Of a stretch of 37,584 nt of DNA, positions 1 through 9,239 are shown one piece after another. Positions within the stretch are counted from its first letter, which is position 1; each line of letters begins with the position of its first letter. The stretch lies in contig JACCSP010000271.1 in assembly GCA_013812905.1 (NCBI GenBank), positions 1-37,584 of the forward strand. The letters run 5' to 3'. The DNA is from Pyrinomonadaceae bacterium. GTDB lineage: Bacteria > Acidobacteriota > Blastocatellia > Pyrinomonadales > Pyrinomonadaceae. The position numbers were made by a program, and so were the translations under genes. The notes under the pieces are model-generated. The model saw only the letters and a program-made list of their open reading frames with translations, did no database searches and was not told where the DNA came from.

Positions 1-115
1 GATGACGAGTGTTTACACTCATCAGACGCCGGCGAATTTGTGCCACGCAGTGAATACGCTTGGACAGACTAAACCGGGGAAGGTAGTGCAATGTGGAAGG
101 AAGACTCGCGTGAAT

Positions 116-134
116 CACGGGCGAGACGCCCGTG
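116..134. repeat. Perfect short palindromic hairpin (REP-like)
   Basis: An 8-bp perfect inverted repeat, CACGGGCG and CGCCCGTG, is separated by the 3-nt loop AGA. It lies in non-coding DNA downstream of the tRNA gene. GC-rich hairpins of this kind are often dispersed repeats in soil bacterial genomes, but only this copy is seen here. There is no T-run, so it is not an obvious terminator. Confidence 0.5.
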
Positions 135-239
135 CCACCGAGACCGAACAAATCGCGCCATCTTCGCGCCATCGTGAGTTTGAGGACGCACCTAACAAGG
201 ACTCACACGATGTAAACGTAAGAACACTCGCCAGTTGAT

Positions 240-315
240 TGGTGCCCCCGCAGGGATTCGAACCCCGAACCAACAGATTATGAGTCTGCTGCTCTAACCG
301 TTGAGCTACAGGGGC
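240..315 (-). tRNA. tRNA with CAT anticodon (elongator Met or Ile2)
   Basis: The minus strand folds as a complete cloverleaf. The acceptor GCCCCTG pairs with CGGGGGC (one G-T pair), followed by discriminator A and an encoded CCA at 242-240. The D arm is GCTC/GAGC. The anticodon loop is CTCATAA on a GCAGA/TCTGT stem, and the T arm contains GTTCGAATC. The anticodon is CAT. It lacks the CC/GGG stem pattern expected for initiator tRNA, so it is either elongator Met or the lysidine-modified tRNA-Ile2. The TTAGAGCAG and TTGGT segments resemble the Ile2 type, but sequence alone does not settle it. Confidence 0.93.
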
Positions 316-823
316 ACAACAACTTACAGGTGGTCGCTTTAGAACTGTAGCGGAAATTGTAGCGACTCGGTGTCGTTTCCGCCTTTCAACCGCCTCTTGG
401 TTCAGATTATTGAAACGCTCAAAGGCGCGTTCCTTCTTCCGGCGTCGGGTGAATGTAGCGTTCCCATCCACGCTGCTATAATCGCGACCTTACTTAATCG
501 TGAAGGCATCTGCGCCAGCTTCACTTAACCTCATAAAAAATTCGCGTAAGGACTGTATAACGCAATCCTTGGGAAGCTGTAAACCCTCCTTCCGTCTGAT
601 GCGGGTCTTATATCGCGCGCGTCCTGCCATGCGAAAACGCCAAAAACGCCCACGAGGAAACTGAACGATGATTCGCGAATGGTCGCGCGCCTTCAGACAA
701 CGGCTAATGACCTATGTAGCAACGGGTCGTGAACTGCGCGACGATGATCATGCCCCTCTCTTGTAGTCGCACTTCGCGGAGACTGATACCATGTCGCTGT
801 TAGAATTTTATGAGCAGTTACCA
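316..823. other. Gene-free stretch between tRNA and kinase relic
   Basis: About 500 bp in which I recognise no protein-coding gene on either strand. The open frames here have no recognisable protein content. A TATAAT hexamer sits at 477-482 but has no convincing -35 partner. The right-hand part may be decayed sequence of the lost kinase gene whose tail survives from about 824. Confidence 0.5.
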
Positions 824-1007
824 TCGGCAGCTTAATGTTGGGGCTGAGTTCCAGGCCGGCACGCCACAACCGCTCTTCGAGATCGAAGGAATCAACTACG
901 CGCCGGGCAGAGACGGCCAGCGCTTTCTGACGAGCGTGGCGACGGAGAAGGCGCCCTCGCCGCCAATCAACGTGGTGCTGAACTGGGCGGCGGGGTTGAA
1001 GCGATGA
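824..1007 (+). pseudogene. Relic: C-terminal tail of a PD40-type Ser/Thr kinase
   Basis: This frame encodes about 60 residues that read like the extreme C-terminus of acidobacterial protein kinases with PD40 (TolB-like beta-propeller) sensor domains. The recognisable parts are [25 protein letters not shown] and [11 protein letters not shown], the usual last propeller blade and ending. No kinase or propeller sequence is found upstream; the ATG at 810 is only a chance start. The stop codon overlaps the ATG of the next gene (ATGA at 1004-1007). This implies that two kinase genes once stood in tandem with coupled translation, and that the first was almost wholly deleted. Family recognition is from memory of the motif. 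Confidence 0.6.
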
Positions 1008-3493
1008 GTATCGATGCGGGCGCACGCCTCGGTCGCTACGAAATCCGGTCCAAGCTGGGCGAGGGCGGGATGGGTGAAGTCTATCTCGCGCTTGATACGG
1101 AGCTGGATAGAACAGTCGCGATCAAAATTCTTCCTGCCGCTTTAGCCGCGGACCAGCAGCGGTTGCAGCGCTTTATTCAGGAAGCAAAAGCAGCTTCGGC
1201 TCTGAATCATCCGCACATCCTCACAATCTATGAGATCGGCACAACTGGAACTTCGCGTTTCATCGCCACTGAGTTTATCGACGGAGAGACCTTACGTCAG
1301 CGCGTCAGTTCAGGGATGAAGCTGGAAGAGATTCTTGAAATCTCGATTCAGATCGCCAGCGCGCTTGCGGCTGCACATGCTGCCGGCATTGTCCATCGCG
1401 ACATCAAACCAGAGAACGTCATGGTCAGGCGCGACGGTTACGCCAAAGTTCTCGATTTCGGCCTCGCCAAGTTGAGTCAGCCGCCAGGTTCCACGGCCGA
1501 CACAGAGGCTCCGACTAAAGCTATGGTCAATACAGGCGCCGGCACGGTGATGGGTACTGCGAATTACATGTCACCCGAACAGGCCAAGGGGATCCACGTA
1601 GATGCCCGCACGGATTTGTGGAGCGTCGGCGCGCTGCTGTACGAAATGATAACCGGCCACCTGCCATTCACCGGCGAGACCCCGACGGAAACTATTTCTC
1701 TGATCCTGCAGAAAGAGCCCGCGCCCCTGACGCGCTTTACGCATGAGGTGCCGACAGAGCTCGAGCGCATCGTGACAAAGGCACTGACGAAAGATCGGGA
1801 ACAGCGCTATCAAACGGCGAAAGACCTGCTCATCGATCTGCGCAACTTGAAACGAAAGCTCGAGGTTGACGCTGAGATCGATCGCACGTCGCCGCCGGAG
1901 TTTCGCGCTGGATCCTCAACAGCAAGCGACCACGGTGCATTATCGACTGCTTCCGGGGTGAGAGCTGCGACGGCCCCCGGCGATCCCATGCATACCGCGT
2001 CGAGCGCTGAGTACATAGTTTCTGGAATCAGTCGCCACAAGCTCCCAACGGCCATCGTTTCCCTGGTGCTCGTTATTGCTGTCGTCGGTCTCAGCATTTT
2101 TTATTACGCGCGCAAAGCGAAACCCGCAATCGAGTCCATCGCAGTGCTTCCGTTCGTCAACACGAACGGCGATGTCAACTCGGAATATCTGTCGGACGGT
2201 ATCTCCGAAACCCTGATTAACAGCCTGACGCAGCTCCATCATTTGCGTGTTGTCGCGCGCGCCACAGCCTTTCGTTACAAAGGCAAAGAAATTGATCCCC
2301 AGGCTGTTGGCCGCGAGTTGAATGTTCATGTTGTGTTGATGGGACGAGTGCGGCACGCCGGAGACGCCCTGAACGTTCAGGTTGATCTGGTTGATGCCGG
2401 TACGGGAGCGCAGCTCTGGGGCCAGGAGTATGAGCGAAAAGTTGCTGATGTTCTGGCCGTCAAACAAGACATCGCGCGAGAAATTACAGAGAAACTGCGG
2501 CTCCGGATATCGGGTGAGGAGCAGATACGACTTGTCGGGCGGGATTCGAAGAATGCCGAGGCTTACCAGCTATACCTAAAAGGCCGCTTTCATTGGAATA
2601 AGCGAACTGACGAGGCACTCAAGAAGTCAGTTGAGTATTTCAATCAGGCAATCGAACACGACCCAAATTACGCCCTGGCTTACGCGGGTCTGGCTGACTC
2701 CTGGTTTACGATGGGGTGGTATAGGTATGAAGTCCCGAAGGACGCATATCAAAGAGCGAAGTCAGCCGCGGTAAAGGCCCTGGAGCTGGATGAGAAGCTT
2801 GCCGAGGCACACACCACGCTGGCGACGATCAAGGCGAATTATGATCGGGACTGGGCTGGGGCCGAGCGAGAATTCAAGCTGGCTATCGAGCTGAACCCTA
2901 ACTATGCCACCGCACACCAGCGGTATTCCCTGCACCTGCCCGTCTTCGGCCGGTTAGAGGAAGCTGTTGCCGAGGCGAAGAGGGCGAAGGAGCTCGATCC
3001 GCTATCCCTGATCATAAACGAAAACGTCGGGGACATGCTCTTTCTCGCGCGGCGCTATGACGAGGCGGAGCGACAACTTCGCAAGACACTCGAACTGGAC
3101 CCGGATTTCCGTGTGGCTCACCGCACGCTGGCAAACGTTTACGACGCGAGAGGGATGTATGAAAAATCTCTCGACGAAGGGCTGACAGGGGCGCCGCCGG
3201 AAATGGTCGCCCGGGTGAAGAAGATTTACGCGGTATCCGGCATTAAGGGCGTCTGGCGAGATCGTCTTGAGGGGCTTCTTGAGGACTCAAAACGCGAGTA
3301 CGTCGCGCCATATGCTATTGCCATGCTGTACGCTCGCCTTGACGACAATGACAAGGCCTTCGAGTGGCTGGAGAAGGCCGTGGAGGGGCGCTCAATTCAA
3401 TTCACTTACCTGATGGCCGATCCCCGCTACGACAATCTTCGTGCCGATCCCCGCTTCGCAGACCTGTTGCGGAAGGTCGGTCTACGGCAATGA
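1004..3493 (+). CDS. Ser/Thr protein kinase with TM, TolB-N-like domain and TPRs
   Basis: An 829-aa Hanks-type kinase, probably a membrane receptor. The cytoplasmic kinase domain spans about residues 11-280. It has the glycine loop GEGGMGEV (19-26), catalytic Lys41, HRDIKPEN (131-138), DFG (151-153) and SPE (190-192), so it should be active. A linker leads to one transmembrane helix (about 348-367). An extracytoplasmic TolB N-terminal/FlgO-like domain follows (about 376-505, IAVLPFVN start), then TPR-type helical repeats to the C-terminus. The architecture suggests signal sensing outside and phosphorylation inside; substrate and ligand are unknown. Its ATG overlaps the stop of the kinase relic by 4 nt. 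YihY follows after about 90 bp, so co-transcription is possible. Confidence 0.93.
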   Translation: MSIDAGARLGRYEIRSKLGEGGMGEVYLALDTELDRTVAIKILPAALAADQQRLQRFIQEAKAASALNHPHILTIYEIGTTGTSRFIATEFIDGETLRQRVSSGMKLEEILEISIQIASALAAAHAAGIVHRDIKPENVMVRRDGYAKVLDFGLAKLSQPPGSTADTEAPTKAMVNTGAGTVMGTANYMSPEQAKGIHVDARTDLWSVGALLYEMITGHLPFTGETPTETISLILQKEPAPLTRFTHEVPTELERIVTKALTKDREQRYQTAKDLLIDLRNLKRKLEVDAEIDRTSPPEFRAGSSTASDHGALSTASGVRAATAPGDPMHTASSAEYIVSGISRHKLPTAIVSLVLVIAVVGLSIFYYARKAKPAIESIAVLPFVNTNGDVNSEYLSDGISETLINSLTQLHHLRVVARATAFRYKGKEIDPQAVGRELNVHVVLMGRVRHAGDALNVQVDLVDAGTGAQLWGQEYERKVADVLAVKQDIAREITEKLRLRISGEEQIRLVGRDSKNAEAYQLYLKGRFHWNKRTDEALKKSVEYFNQAIEHDPNYALAYAGLADSWFTMGWYRYEVPKDAYQRAKSAAVKALELDEKLAEAHTTLATIKANYDRDWAGAEREFKLAIELNPNYATAHQRYSLHLPVFGRLEEAVAEAKRAKELDPLSLIINENVGDMLFLARRYDEAERQLRKTLELDPDFRVAHRTLANVYDARGMYEKSLDEGLTGAPPEMVARVKKIYAVSGIKGVWRDRLEGLLEDSKREYVAPYAIAMLYARLDDNDKAFEWLEKAVEGRSIQFTYLMADPRYDNLRADPRFADLLRKVGLRQ

Positions 3494-3581
3494 CTTCGCT
3501 AATAAATTGATAACAAGTAGGTGCCCTCGAAACGCAACCAAGATCTTATTGGGGGAATCGAACGCAAATCGGCGAGAAAGC

Positions 3582-4523
3582 ATGATGTTGATGACACGGG
3601 GTTGGAGAATCAGAGGCTGGCGATGGAACACGTTCGGTAAGCATCTCTGGGCGAAACTCAATTCGGACGATGTGCTAAACCGTGCCGCGATTCTTTCTTT
3701 CTACTTCCTGCTCGCGCTTTTTCCGCTACTGCTTTTCCTGACGGCGCTCTTGGGTTACTTCGCCGACGCCGGAACGGAGTTGGGCCGCAATCTGCTCACT
3801 TATCTGAGAGCGATTGTACCCGTCTCCGCTTCTGACCTCATCAACACGACGGTTGATGAAATCAGTCAAAACAGCAGCGGCGGCAAACTGTCGTTAGGTC
3901 TACTGACATCACTGTGGTTCGCTTCCTCCGGCATGGGCGCGATCATGGAGGCGTTGAACGTCGCCTACGACGTGAAGGAGACACGCGCTTGGTGGAGAAG
4001 AACTCTGCTCGCCATACTTTTGACCATTGCGCTCGCCCTGCTGATTATCAGTGCGTTGGCGTTGATGTTCTACGGCAGCCACCTCGCCGAAGAGATCGCG
4101 AGCCGCTACGGTTTCGGCCCGACATTTACCGCCGCATGGACAACTTTGCGATGGCTGGCCGTGCTCGTTTTTGTCTTTTTAGCCTTTGAGTTCATCTACT
4201 ACTTTGCGCCCGACCTGCATGAACAACAACTACGCTGGCTCGCTCCGGGAGCCATAATCGGCGTTTTTCTGTGGCTGCTCGTCTCCTTTCTCTTCGGCTC
4301 GTATCTCAATTTCTATAACACCTACAGCGTGATCTATGGCTCATTGGGAGCAGTCATCATACTGATGCTCTGGTTTTATTTGACTGGGGTGACGATTCTC
4401 ATCGGAGGCGAGATCAACGCCATCATCGAGCAAGCGGCAGCTCGCGCGGGAGACCCTGAGGCTAAAGCAGCCGGCGAAAAACTTCCAGATGAACGCGCGA
4501 GGGTGCGCGCCGCAGGAGCGTAG
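3582..4523 (+). CDS. YihY/BrkB family inner-membrane protein
   Basis: A 313-aa polytopic protein of the YihY/BrkB (UPF0761) family. Six hydrophobic segments are visible at about 34-58, 105-125, 143-165, 188-208, 222-242 and 252-275. Family landmarks include SFYFLLALFP near the first helix, YYFAPD before the fifth, and GGEINAIIEQ at the end of the sixth. The frame stays open upstream to 3441, inside the kinase gene. The ATG at 3582, preceded by GGCGAGAAAG, is the better start because the conserved part begins soon after it; 3585 and 3591 are alternatives. The family was once mis-assigned as ribonuclease BN; its transported substrate, if any, is not established. Confidence 0.88.
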   Translation: MMLMTRGWRIRGWRWNTFGKHLWAKLNSDDVLNRAAILSFYFLLALFPLLLFLTALLGYFADAGTELGRNLLTYLRAIVPVSASDLINTTVDEISQNSSGGKLSLGLLTSLWFASSGMGAIMEALNVAYDVKETRAWWRRTLLAILLTIALALLIISALALMFYGSHLAEEIASRYGFGPTFTAAWTTLRWLAVLVFVFLAFEFIYYFAPDLHEQQLRWLAPGAIIGVFLWLLVSFLFGSYLNFYNTYSVIYGSLGAVIILMLWFYLTGVTILIGGEINAIIEQAAARAGDPEAKAAGEKLPDERARVRAAGA

Positions 4524-4569
4524 CTCCTCAGTTAAGTTGTATGCTTCATGACAGGACCAAATAGAATAG

Positions 4570-5517
4570 ATGAATTCCAGGTCAAGCTCTCCAGCTTGTA
4601 AAACTTTCATGGACCAACTTCAAGATGATTCGAAAGGCAAGACTGAGACTCTACAGGGGACAAGACTATCGTTTATCGGTTGCGGAGCAATGGCCGAAGC
4701 GATCATCGCCGGCCTGTTGAAGAAGAATCTGGTGAGGACTGAGCAGGTGGTGGGAAGTCATCCGCGCAAAGATCGTCGAGAAGAACTTCAAAAGAAATAC
4801 TGGATTCGGATTTTTGAGCGCAACCAGGATGCGGTCGCTTTCGGACACAAGCCAGCAACTGTCAACGAAGGTAATCAGTCTTTCTCGATTGTAATCTTGA
4901 CGGTCAAGCCACAACGGCTGAGCATGATCCTCCGCGAATTGAAGGAAACGGTTCAGGCGGACCAGTTGGTGATTTCCATTGTCGCCGGAGCTAGAATCGA
5001 GACGATTGCCGACGATCTGCAACACAAATCAATAGTTCGAGCAATGCCAAATACACCCGCTCAAATTGGACAGGGAATGACGGTTTGGACGGCGACGCCT
5101 GAAGTCACTGAAGCTGAGAAGCGTCAGATTCACCTGATCTTCGGGGCGCTCGGTCGCGAGCTGCAAGTCGAAGAAGAAAAAATGATCGATATGGCGACGG
5201 CGCTTTCGGCCACCGGGCCCACGTACACCTTCCTGGTGATGGAAGCTCTGATTGATGCGGGGGTCCATATGGGATTCTCCCGGCACGTGGCGCAAGAGTT
5301 GGTCCTGCAGACGATGCTCGGCAGCGTGCTCTTTGCTCGTGAATCACACAAGCATCCTGCCGAACTACGTAACATGGTTACTTCACCCGGCGGCACATCG
5401 GCTGAAGCGATTTATCAAATGGAGAAAGGTACCTTGCGTACCGTCCTCTCGAAGGCAGTTTGGGCTGCCTATCAGCGTGCTAACTCTTTGGGTCGCAAAG
5501 CTAAACAGGACAGTTGA
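4570..5517 (+). CDS. proC: Pyrroline-5-carboxylate reductase
   Basis: ProC reduces pyrroline-5-carboxylate to L-proline with NAD(P)H, the last step of proline synthesis. The Rossmann motif is FIGCGAMAEAI (about 35-45). VKPQ (112-115), RAMPNTPA (157-164), the ALSATGPTY segment (211-219) and the TSPGGTSAEAI signature (271-281) are all present. Most family members have SGSGPAY where this has SATGPTY. At 315 aa it is longer than the usual ~270, because of about 30 extra N-terminal residues and a short insertion near 90-105. The start could instead be the ATG at 4609; neither has a strong ribosome-binding site. Confidence 0.93.
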   Translation: MNSRSSSPACKTFMDQLQDDSKGKTETLQGTRLSFIGCGAMAEAIIAGLLKKNLVRTEQVVGSHPRKDRREELQKKYWIRIFERNQDAVAFGHKPATVNEGNQSFSIVILTVKPQRLSMILRELKETVQADQLVISIVAGARIETIADDLQHKSIVRAMPNTPAQIGQGMTVWTATPEVTEAEKRQIHLIFGALGRELQVEEEKMIDMATALSATGPTYTFLVMEALIDAGVHMGFSRHVAQELVLQTMLGSVLFARESHKHPAELRNMVTSPGGTSAEAIYQMEKGTLRTVLSKAVWAAYQRANSLGRKAKQDS

Positions 5518-5552
5518 AAGTCGATTCTTTGCCGCTGGCATTTCCCGATGAT

Positions 5553-5615
5553 TGCCGCCATCAGATCCCACCATTGAAGTACTCTCTGGTCACTACTCAA
5601 TTCCCGATGGCGGCA
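5553..5615. terminator. Inverted repeat between convergent genes, possible terminator
   Basis: TGCCGCCAT (5553-5561) and ATGGCGGCA (5607-5615) form a perfect 9-bp inverted repeat with a 45-nt loop. It lies between the convergent ends of proC and hiuH. The word TTCCCGATG also occurs directly repeated at 5542 and 5601. There is no T-run, so termination is inferred only from position. Confidence 0.25.
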
Positions 5616-5635
5616 CAGGTTGAAAACTGGGCTAC

Positions 5636-5980
5636 TCAGGTGCCGCGATATGTTGAATACCCAAACGGACTAATCAACAGTGGAAGGTGATAGTGCTGAG
5701 GTTCTTCCCTAATAGTAAACACCACGCAGACTTGCGGATAGAAGCAACCAATATCGAGCGCTGAGAAATAGGCCTCTATGTCAAAGACCAGTCGGTAGGT
5801 TCCTGCCGGTAATGGTTCTTCGAGGAGAAAAAAGGGTTTCACTCTCCCTTCTTCGTCAGTCCAGGCATGGGCGAGTTGTTCCCAGCTCTCATCATTGTTT
5901 TGGCTTTCAAGATAGACAGCTACTCCATTCGCAGGCTTGCCATGAGCCGTGTCAAGAATGTGGGTTGATATGGTACTCAT
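5636..5980 (-). CDS. hiuH: 5-hydroxyisourate hydrolase (transthyretin-like)
   Basis: A 114-aa protein of standard family length. It hydrolyses 5-hydroxyisourate, the product of urate oxidation, to OHCU. The N-terminal signature STHILDTAHGKPA carries catalytic His7. Arg46 (EEGRV) and His98 (HYHLPLL) complete the usual His-Arg-His active site. It ends in YRGT, a variant of the YRGS C-terminus that separates these enzymes from true transthyretin. It is the last gene of alc-uraD-hiuH: its ATG overlaps the uraD stop by 4 nt (ATGA), so the two are probably translationally coupled and act in successive steps. Confidence 0.95.
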   Translation of the reverse strand: MSTISTHILDTAHGKPANGVAVYLESQNNDESWEQLAHAWTDEEGRVKPFFLLEEPLPAGTYRLVFDIEAYFSALDIGCFYPQVCVVFTIREEPQHYHLPLLISPFGYSTYRGT

Positions 5981-6528
5981 AAGTTTATCAGTTTCCCGAG
6001 TCGTAATTTGGTTATGCGAAATTGCTCACGGGCGGCAATCCGTAATTCCGTTTCAGCATCGTTCGGCAGCCGTTTTTGAAGGACTGTGAGCATCTCTTCG
6101 GAACTCTTTCCGGTCGCGCAAACTATGTAGATGTAGCCAAACTTCTCTTCATAGTCCCGGTTGAGTTCAGCCAGTGAGCGCGCTGTTTTTTCTGTGGCGT
6201 TCTGCGCGCCGGACTGTTCCTGGGCGGCCCAATTTTCCGGGGTCCCCGCGCGGTCAGCCCGGGCGACGTGGTTGGGAGCTTCATCCGTGATCGCACCAGA
6301 GGCCTGGATTTCTCCGATCTTGGGGTGGCTGGCAAACGCCTGCAGCCAGTCGTCTGGTTCCAGGGAGCACCAGATGCGATCCGCGATCGTGACTAACTGG
6401 TTTAGATTCGCGAAGGGGCGCTCGGCAGCCATGCGTCGAGCCCAATTGGTTGAGCCGCAGCATTTGCCAAGCTCCGCTTCTGCTTCGTCTGCCGGCAGCG
6501 AATTCAGACGCTCAAGACCAGGCTCCAA
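5977..6528 (-). CDS. uraD: OHCU decarboxylase
   Basis: A 183-aa cytosolic enzyme converting 2-oxo-4-hydroxy-4-carboxy-5-ureidoimidazoline to S-allantoin. The core motif HPKIGE (68-73) holds catalytic His68. The EQSGA segment (104-108) and FGYIYIVCATGKS (130-142), which close the active site in this family, are both present. The predicted start is TTG at 6528. It is supported by a GGAGAA Shine-Dalgarno about 8 nt upstream, placed just after the alc stop. It sits between alc and hiuH in a tight operon. The three genes act on consecutive or near-consecutive intermediates. Confidence 0.94.
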   Translation of the reverse strand: MEPGLERLNSLPADEAEAELGKCCGSTNWARRMAAERPFANLNQLVTIADRIWCSLEPDDWLQAFASHPKIGEIQASGAITDEAPNHVARADRAGTPENWAAQEQSGAQNATEKTARSLAELNRDYEEKFGYIYIVCATGKSSEEMLTVLQKRLPNDAETELRIAAREQFRITKLRLGKLINL

Positions 6529-6542
6529 TTCGATTCTCCGAA

Positions 6543-7529
6543 CTAGCCTTCTTCAGTTCTTCCAAGCAGCCGGAGCCGGCTGACCCCGCCATCCGGAAAG
6601 ATATTGAACCTCACGCGCGAGATGGTTCCCGCATCGAGAATTTCATCTTCAAAAAAATGACGCGTGTGCGCCTGTAATTTCGTTCGCGGCAGCAAGGGTT
6701 TCCAGTCGACTTGTTCAGGCAGCACATTCCCGCTCGTCTTGCTCGCTTCAAGCGAGCAGCTATCGGGAAAGTTGCCCTTGAAGAAGGACGTATCAACCTC
6801 GACGCAACGAACCCTTCCGGGCTTGCCGAGCTTGATTATTACCCAGTCGTGCCCGGGACCACGGCGTCGCTTCGTCTCCCATCCATCACTCATGTTCATG
6901 GCGCGCCCCGGCATAATCAAGTTGTGTTTGTGGCCAAAAAACATATCGCTGCATGAGAGCACCAGGCCTCCATTCTCGACTGCCGCCAGGTCGATCTCGC
7001 CACTCCGTTTGAGGCTGGCCCAATGCGGCATGACCTCGCCATAGACTCTCAATCTCGCGACGCCACCGTCCGGATAAATCTTCAAGCGCAGGTGTGTGAA
7101 CCTATTGTTTGTTTCAATCTTAAAGAGATTCGGCGAATCGCCAGCGAGTTCGGAAGGGGGCAGGATCGCGATCCATTCGGTGGCTTCCTCTGTAAGTTGC
7201 GGTACGGTTGGTTGACCATCGTTCGTACAGCCTTCAAGCGAACACTGCTCGGGGTAATTTCCACGGAAGTGAGTCGTGTCGACGATGACGCCTCGGATTA
7301 TGCCCGGCAATCCCAGTCGAATGATGCACCAATCATAACCTGGAGTGCGCCGGCGGCGCGTTTCCCATCCGTCCATCCATTTGCCCAGATCGGTATATTT
7401 GCTCTCGATAAATATTGGCGCATCGGGTTTGACCAGGTTTTCTTTGGGCGCAAAGAACTCATCATTGGCGACGAGCACGGCGCCACCCAATCTCTCTGTT
7501 GCCAGATCTATTAGTTCAGTGAAGTCCAT
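6543..7529 (-). CDS. alc: Allantoicase
   Basis: A 328-aa allantoicase, hydrolysing allantoate to ureidoglycolate and urea. The protein shows the duplicated fold of the family. The first half has MDGWETRRRRTPGYDW and the second half DGWETKRRRGPGHDW. Each is followed by a D(T)xxF(R/K)GN(Y/F)P segment and a YPDGG or FPDGG turn. The frame opens upstream at 7625. The ATG at 7529 is preferred because GAAGAGGG lies directly upstream and the conserved MDFTELIDLA start follows. It is the first gene of alc-uraD-hiuH, with 14 nt to uraD. A MITE-like element lies in the gap upstream. Confidence 0.94.
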   Translation of the reverse strand: MDFTELIDLATERLGGAVLVANDEFFAPKENLVKPDAPIFIESKYTDLGKWMDGWETRRRRTPGYDWCIIRLGLPGIIRGVIVDTTHFRGNYPEQCSLEGCTNDGQPTVPQLTEEATEWIAILPPSELAGDSPNLFKIETNNRFTHLRLKIYPDGGVARLRVYGEVMPHWASLKRSGEIDLAAVENGGLVLSCSDMFFGHKHNLIMPGRAMNMSDGWETKRRRGPGHDWVIIKLGKPGRVRCVEVDTSFFKGNFPDSCSLEASKTSGNVLPEQVDWKPLLPRTKLQAHTRHFFEDEILDAGTISRVRFNIFPDGGVSRLRLLGRTEEG

Positions 7530-7596
7530 TCCCTCTTCCCATCTTGGGTGATTAAGAACCCAAAGGGACAGCTCAGGTGCTGATAATTTACCGGCA

Positions 7597-7792
7597 AGGA
7601 AGGGGGGCAAAGCGCAGCGCGCCACCGCTCAAGCTGGAAAGTTATTCAACTCTGCTAGCCGCAAAACCTTCTCAACTCACCTGTCCGAATCTAGTTAATC
7701 TTGTGCTAGATCATCCAACCGCGCCAAAAAGAAAATCTAGGTATGAGAGACTGCGCATCTTGAGCGGGGGCGCGCTCCGCTGCCCCCTTCCT
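7597..7792. mobile_element. MITE-like element with ~35-bp imperfect inverted ends
   Basis: The left arm (7597-7633) and the reverse complement of the right arm (7759-7792) align over about 35 bp. Both begin AGGAAGGGGG, share a GCGGAGCGCGCC-like core, and end CGCTCAAG, with a few mismatches and small indels. A core of about 125 bp with no ORF separates them. The trinucleotide GCA abuts both outer ends (7594-7596 and 7793-7795), a possible short target duplication. An 18-nt part of the arm recurs at 32124-32141 with 17 matches. The whole occupies most of the 297-bp gap between allB and alc. It could alternatively be a long REP/BIME pair. Confidence 0.5.
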
Positions 7793-7826
7793 GCACCTGC
7801 AAATTACAGTCGGCCCTTTTTGGGTT

Positions 7827-9227
7827 TCACTCAGCATTTACTTGCAGTAGCAATCCTCTTGGCTCGGTCGCCAATTCCCCCGCATCATATATCTTCTGGC
7901 CGCGAAGAAAAGTCTTTTCAACTACGCCCGAAAGAGTTCGTCCAGCGTACGGGGTTAATTTGTGGCGATGATGGAGCATATCAGGCTCAACTAGGAACTC
8001 TTTCTGGGGATTCCAGATAACGATATCTGCGTCGCCGCCGATTCTGATGGCGCCTTTACGTCCCGCCAAGCCGACCAATACCCCCGGTGCCTGGCATAGC
8101 CATCGGGCCAGATCTCCGATTGAGTGCCCCCGCTGTTGCGCATCGGTCCAGGTTGCGGGCAGGCGAAGCTGCAAGGAAGAGATCCCGCCCCAGGCTTTAA
8201 GAAAATCTCCGCTATCCCGCAATTTCATATCGGGAGGGCAGGGGGAATGATCGGAAACTACCATGTCTATCGTTCCCTCACCCAACGCCTGCCATAGCTG
8301 CTCACGGTTTTCTCGCTCGCGAATAGGAGGGCAACATTTGAATTCAGTTGCTCCATCGCTGATTTCTTCCGCCGCGAAGACGAGATAGTGGGGACAAGTC
8401 TCTACGGTAATGCTGACACCGTTCGCCCGGGCTTCGCGCAGCATTGACAGAGCATCGGCCGAGGAAAGATGAACGATGTGGATGCGCGCGCCAAATTCCC
8501 GGCCCAACTTGATCATTAACTTGACGGCCTCGTTCTCAGCAGCGCGTGGGCGTGATTCAAGAAAAGTCTTATATGCAGAGGGATAGAAATTCCCGTCGTC
8601 CAATGTTCCGCCCGCCGGGCAGTGACAGGCAGGAACCGCGGCGCGTTTAATCGGTGCCGGCATTTCGGCATGAACAATCAAGACGGCTCCCAGACTTGTC
8701 AATTCGGGCATGGCCATGCGGAGATCCTGTTCGGTAACATTCGGAAACTCGTCGACACCCGAGTGAATCAAAAAACACTTGAAACCCACCACGCCCGCCT
8801 CAATCAAGGCGGCGATCTCGTGGGTGTTCCCGGGAATGACGCCGCCCCAGAAACCAACGTCGACGTAGCACTGGCCGCGAGCAGCTTCGACCTTCGCTTT
8901 TAAACCTTCAACAGAGGTAGTAGGTGGAACACTGTTGAGCGGCATGTCAACCAGAGTGGTTACGCCACCTGCTGCTGCCGCTCTCGTGGCTGTCGCGAAA
9001 CCTTCCCAATCGGTGCGTCCTGGCTCGTTAATGTGCACGTGAGTGTCCACCAGTCCTGGCATCACGATCGATGCGTCACCAGCTTCTACGATCTCGCAGT
9101 TTGAATTCACATCGTCGAACGAACTGATCTTCGTAATAATGCCGGTGTGAATATGAATTGAGGCCGGAGCTGTCGAGTCTGGAAGGACAATTCTTTGGCC
9201 GCGAATGATAAGTTGCGGAAAGGGCAT
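7827..9227 (-). CDS. allB: Allantoinase
   Basis: A 466-aa amidohydrolase that opens the allantoin ring to allantoate. All metal-centre residues are present: HVH within DTHVHINEPGRTDW (His63, His65), carbamylated Lys150 (GFKCFL), His186 (HAEMP), His253 (HIVHLSS) and Asp326 (VVSDHSPCPPDMK). The NEPGR and SDHSPCP segments favour allantoinase over dihydroorotase or hydantoinase, as does the company of alc, uraD and hiuH. Its ATG lies 12 nt downstream of the membrane-protein stop, so the two are probably co-transcribed. Confidence 0.93.
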   Translation of the reverse strand: MPFPQLIIRGQRIVLPDSTAPASIHIHTGIITKISSFDDVNSNCEIVEAGDASIVMPGLVDTHVHINEPGRTDWEGFATATRAAAAGGVTTLVDMPLNSVPPTTSVEGLKAKVEAARGQCYVDVGFWGGVIPGNTHEIAALIEAGVVGFKCFLIHSGVDEFPNVTEQDLRMAMPELTSLGAVLIVHAEMPAPIKRAAVPACHCPAGGTLDDGNFYPSAYKTFLESRPRAAENEAVKLMIKLGREFGARIHIVHLSSADALSMLREARANGVSITVETCPHYLVFAAEEISDGATEFKCCPPIRERENREQLWQALGEGTIDMVVSDHSPCPPDMKLRDSGDFLKAWGGISSLQLRLPATWTDAQQRGHSIGDLARWLCQAPGVLVGLAGRKGAIRIGGDADIVIWNPQKEFLVEPDMLHHRHKLTPYAGRTLSGVVEKTFLRGQKIYDAGELATEPRGLLLQVNAE

Positions 9228-9239
9228 CGCAAGACAAGC

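Noticed and set aside
2-238. 78-codon plus-strand frame at the window start
   Set aside because: It reads through the CACGGGCG hairpin and has no domain; likely chance.
240-315. tRNA gene as an attachment site of an integrated element
   Set aside because: No integrase gene nearby and no repeat of the tRNA 3' end noticed in the window.
477-482. Perfect TATAAT as a promoter
   Set aside because: No -35 hexamer at 16-18 bp upstream and no gene starts for more than 300 bp.
3582-4523. YihY as ribonuclease BN
   Set aside because: That historic label is wrong for this family; the protein is a membrane protein with no nuclease motif.
7577-8020. 147-codon plus-strand frame over the allB end
   Set aside because: It runs through the inverted-repeat element and antisense to allB, with no recognisable domain.
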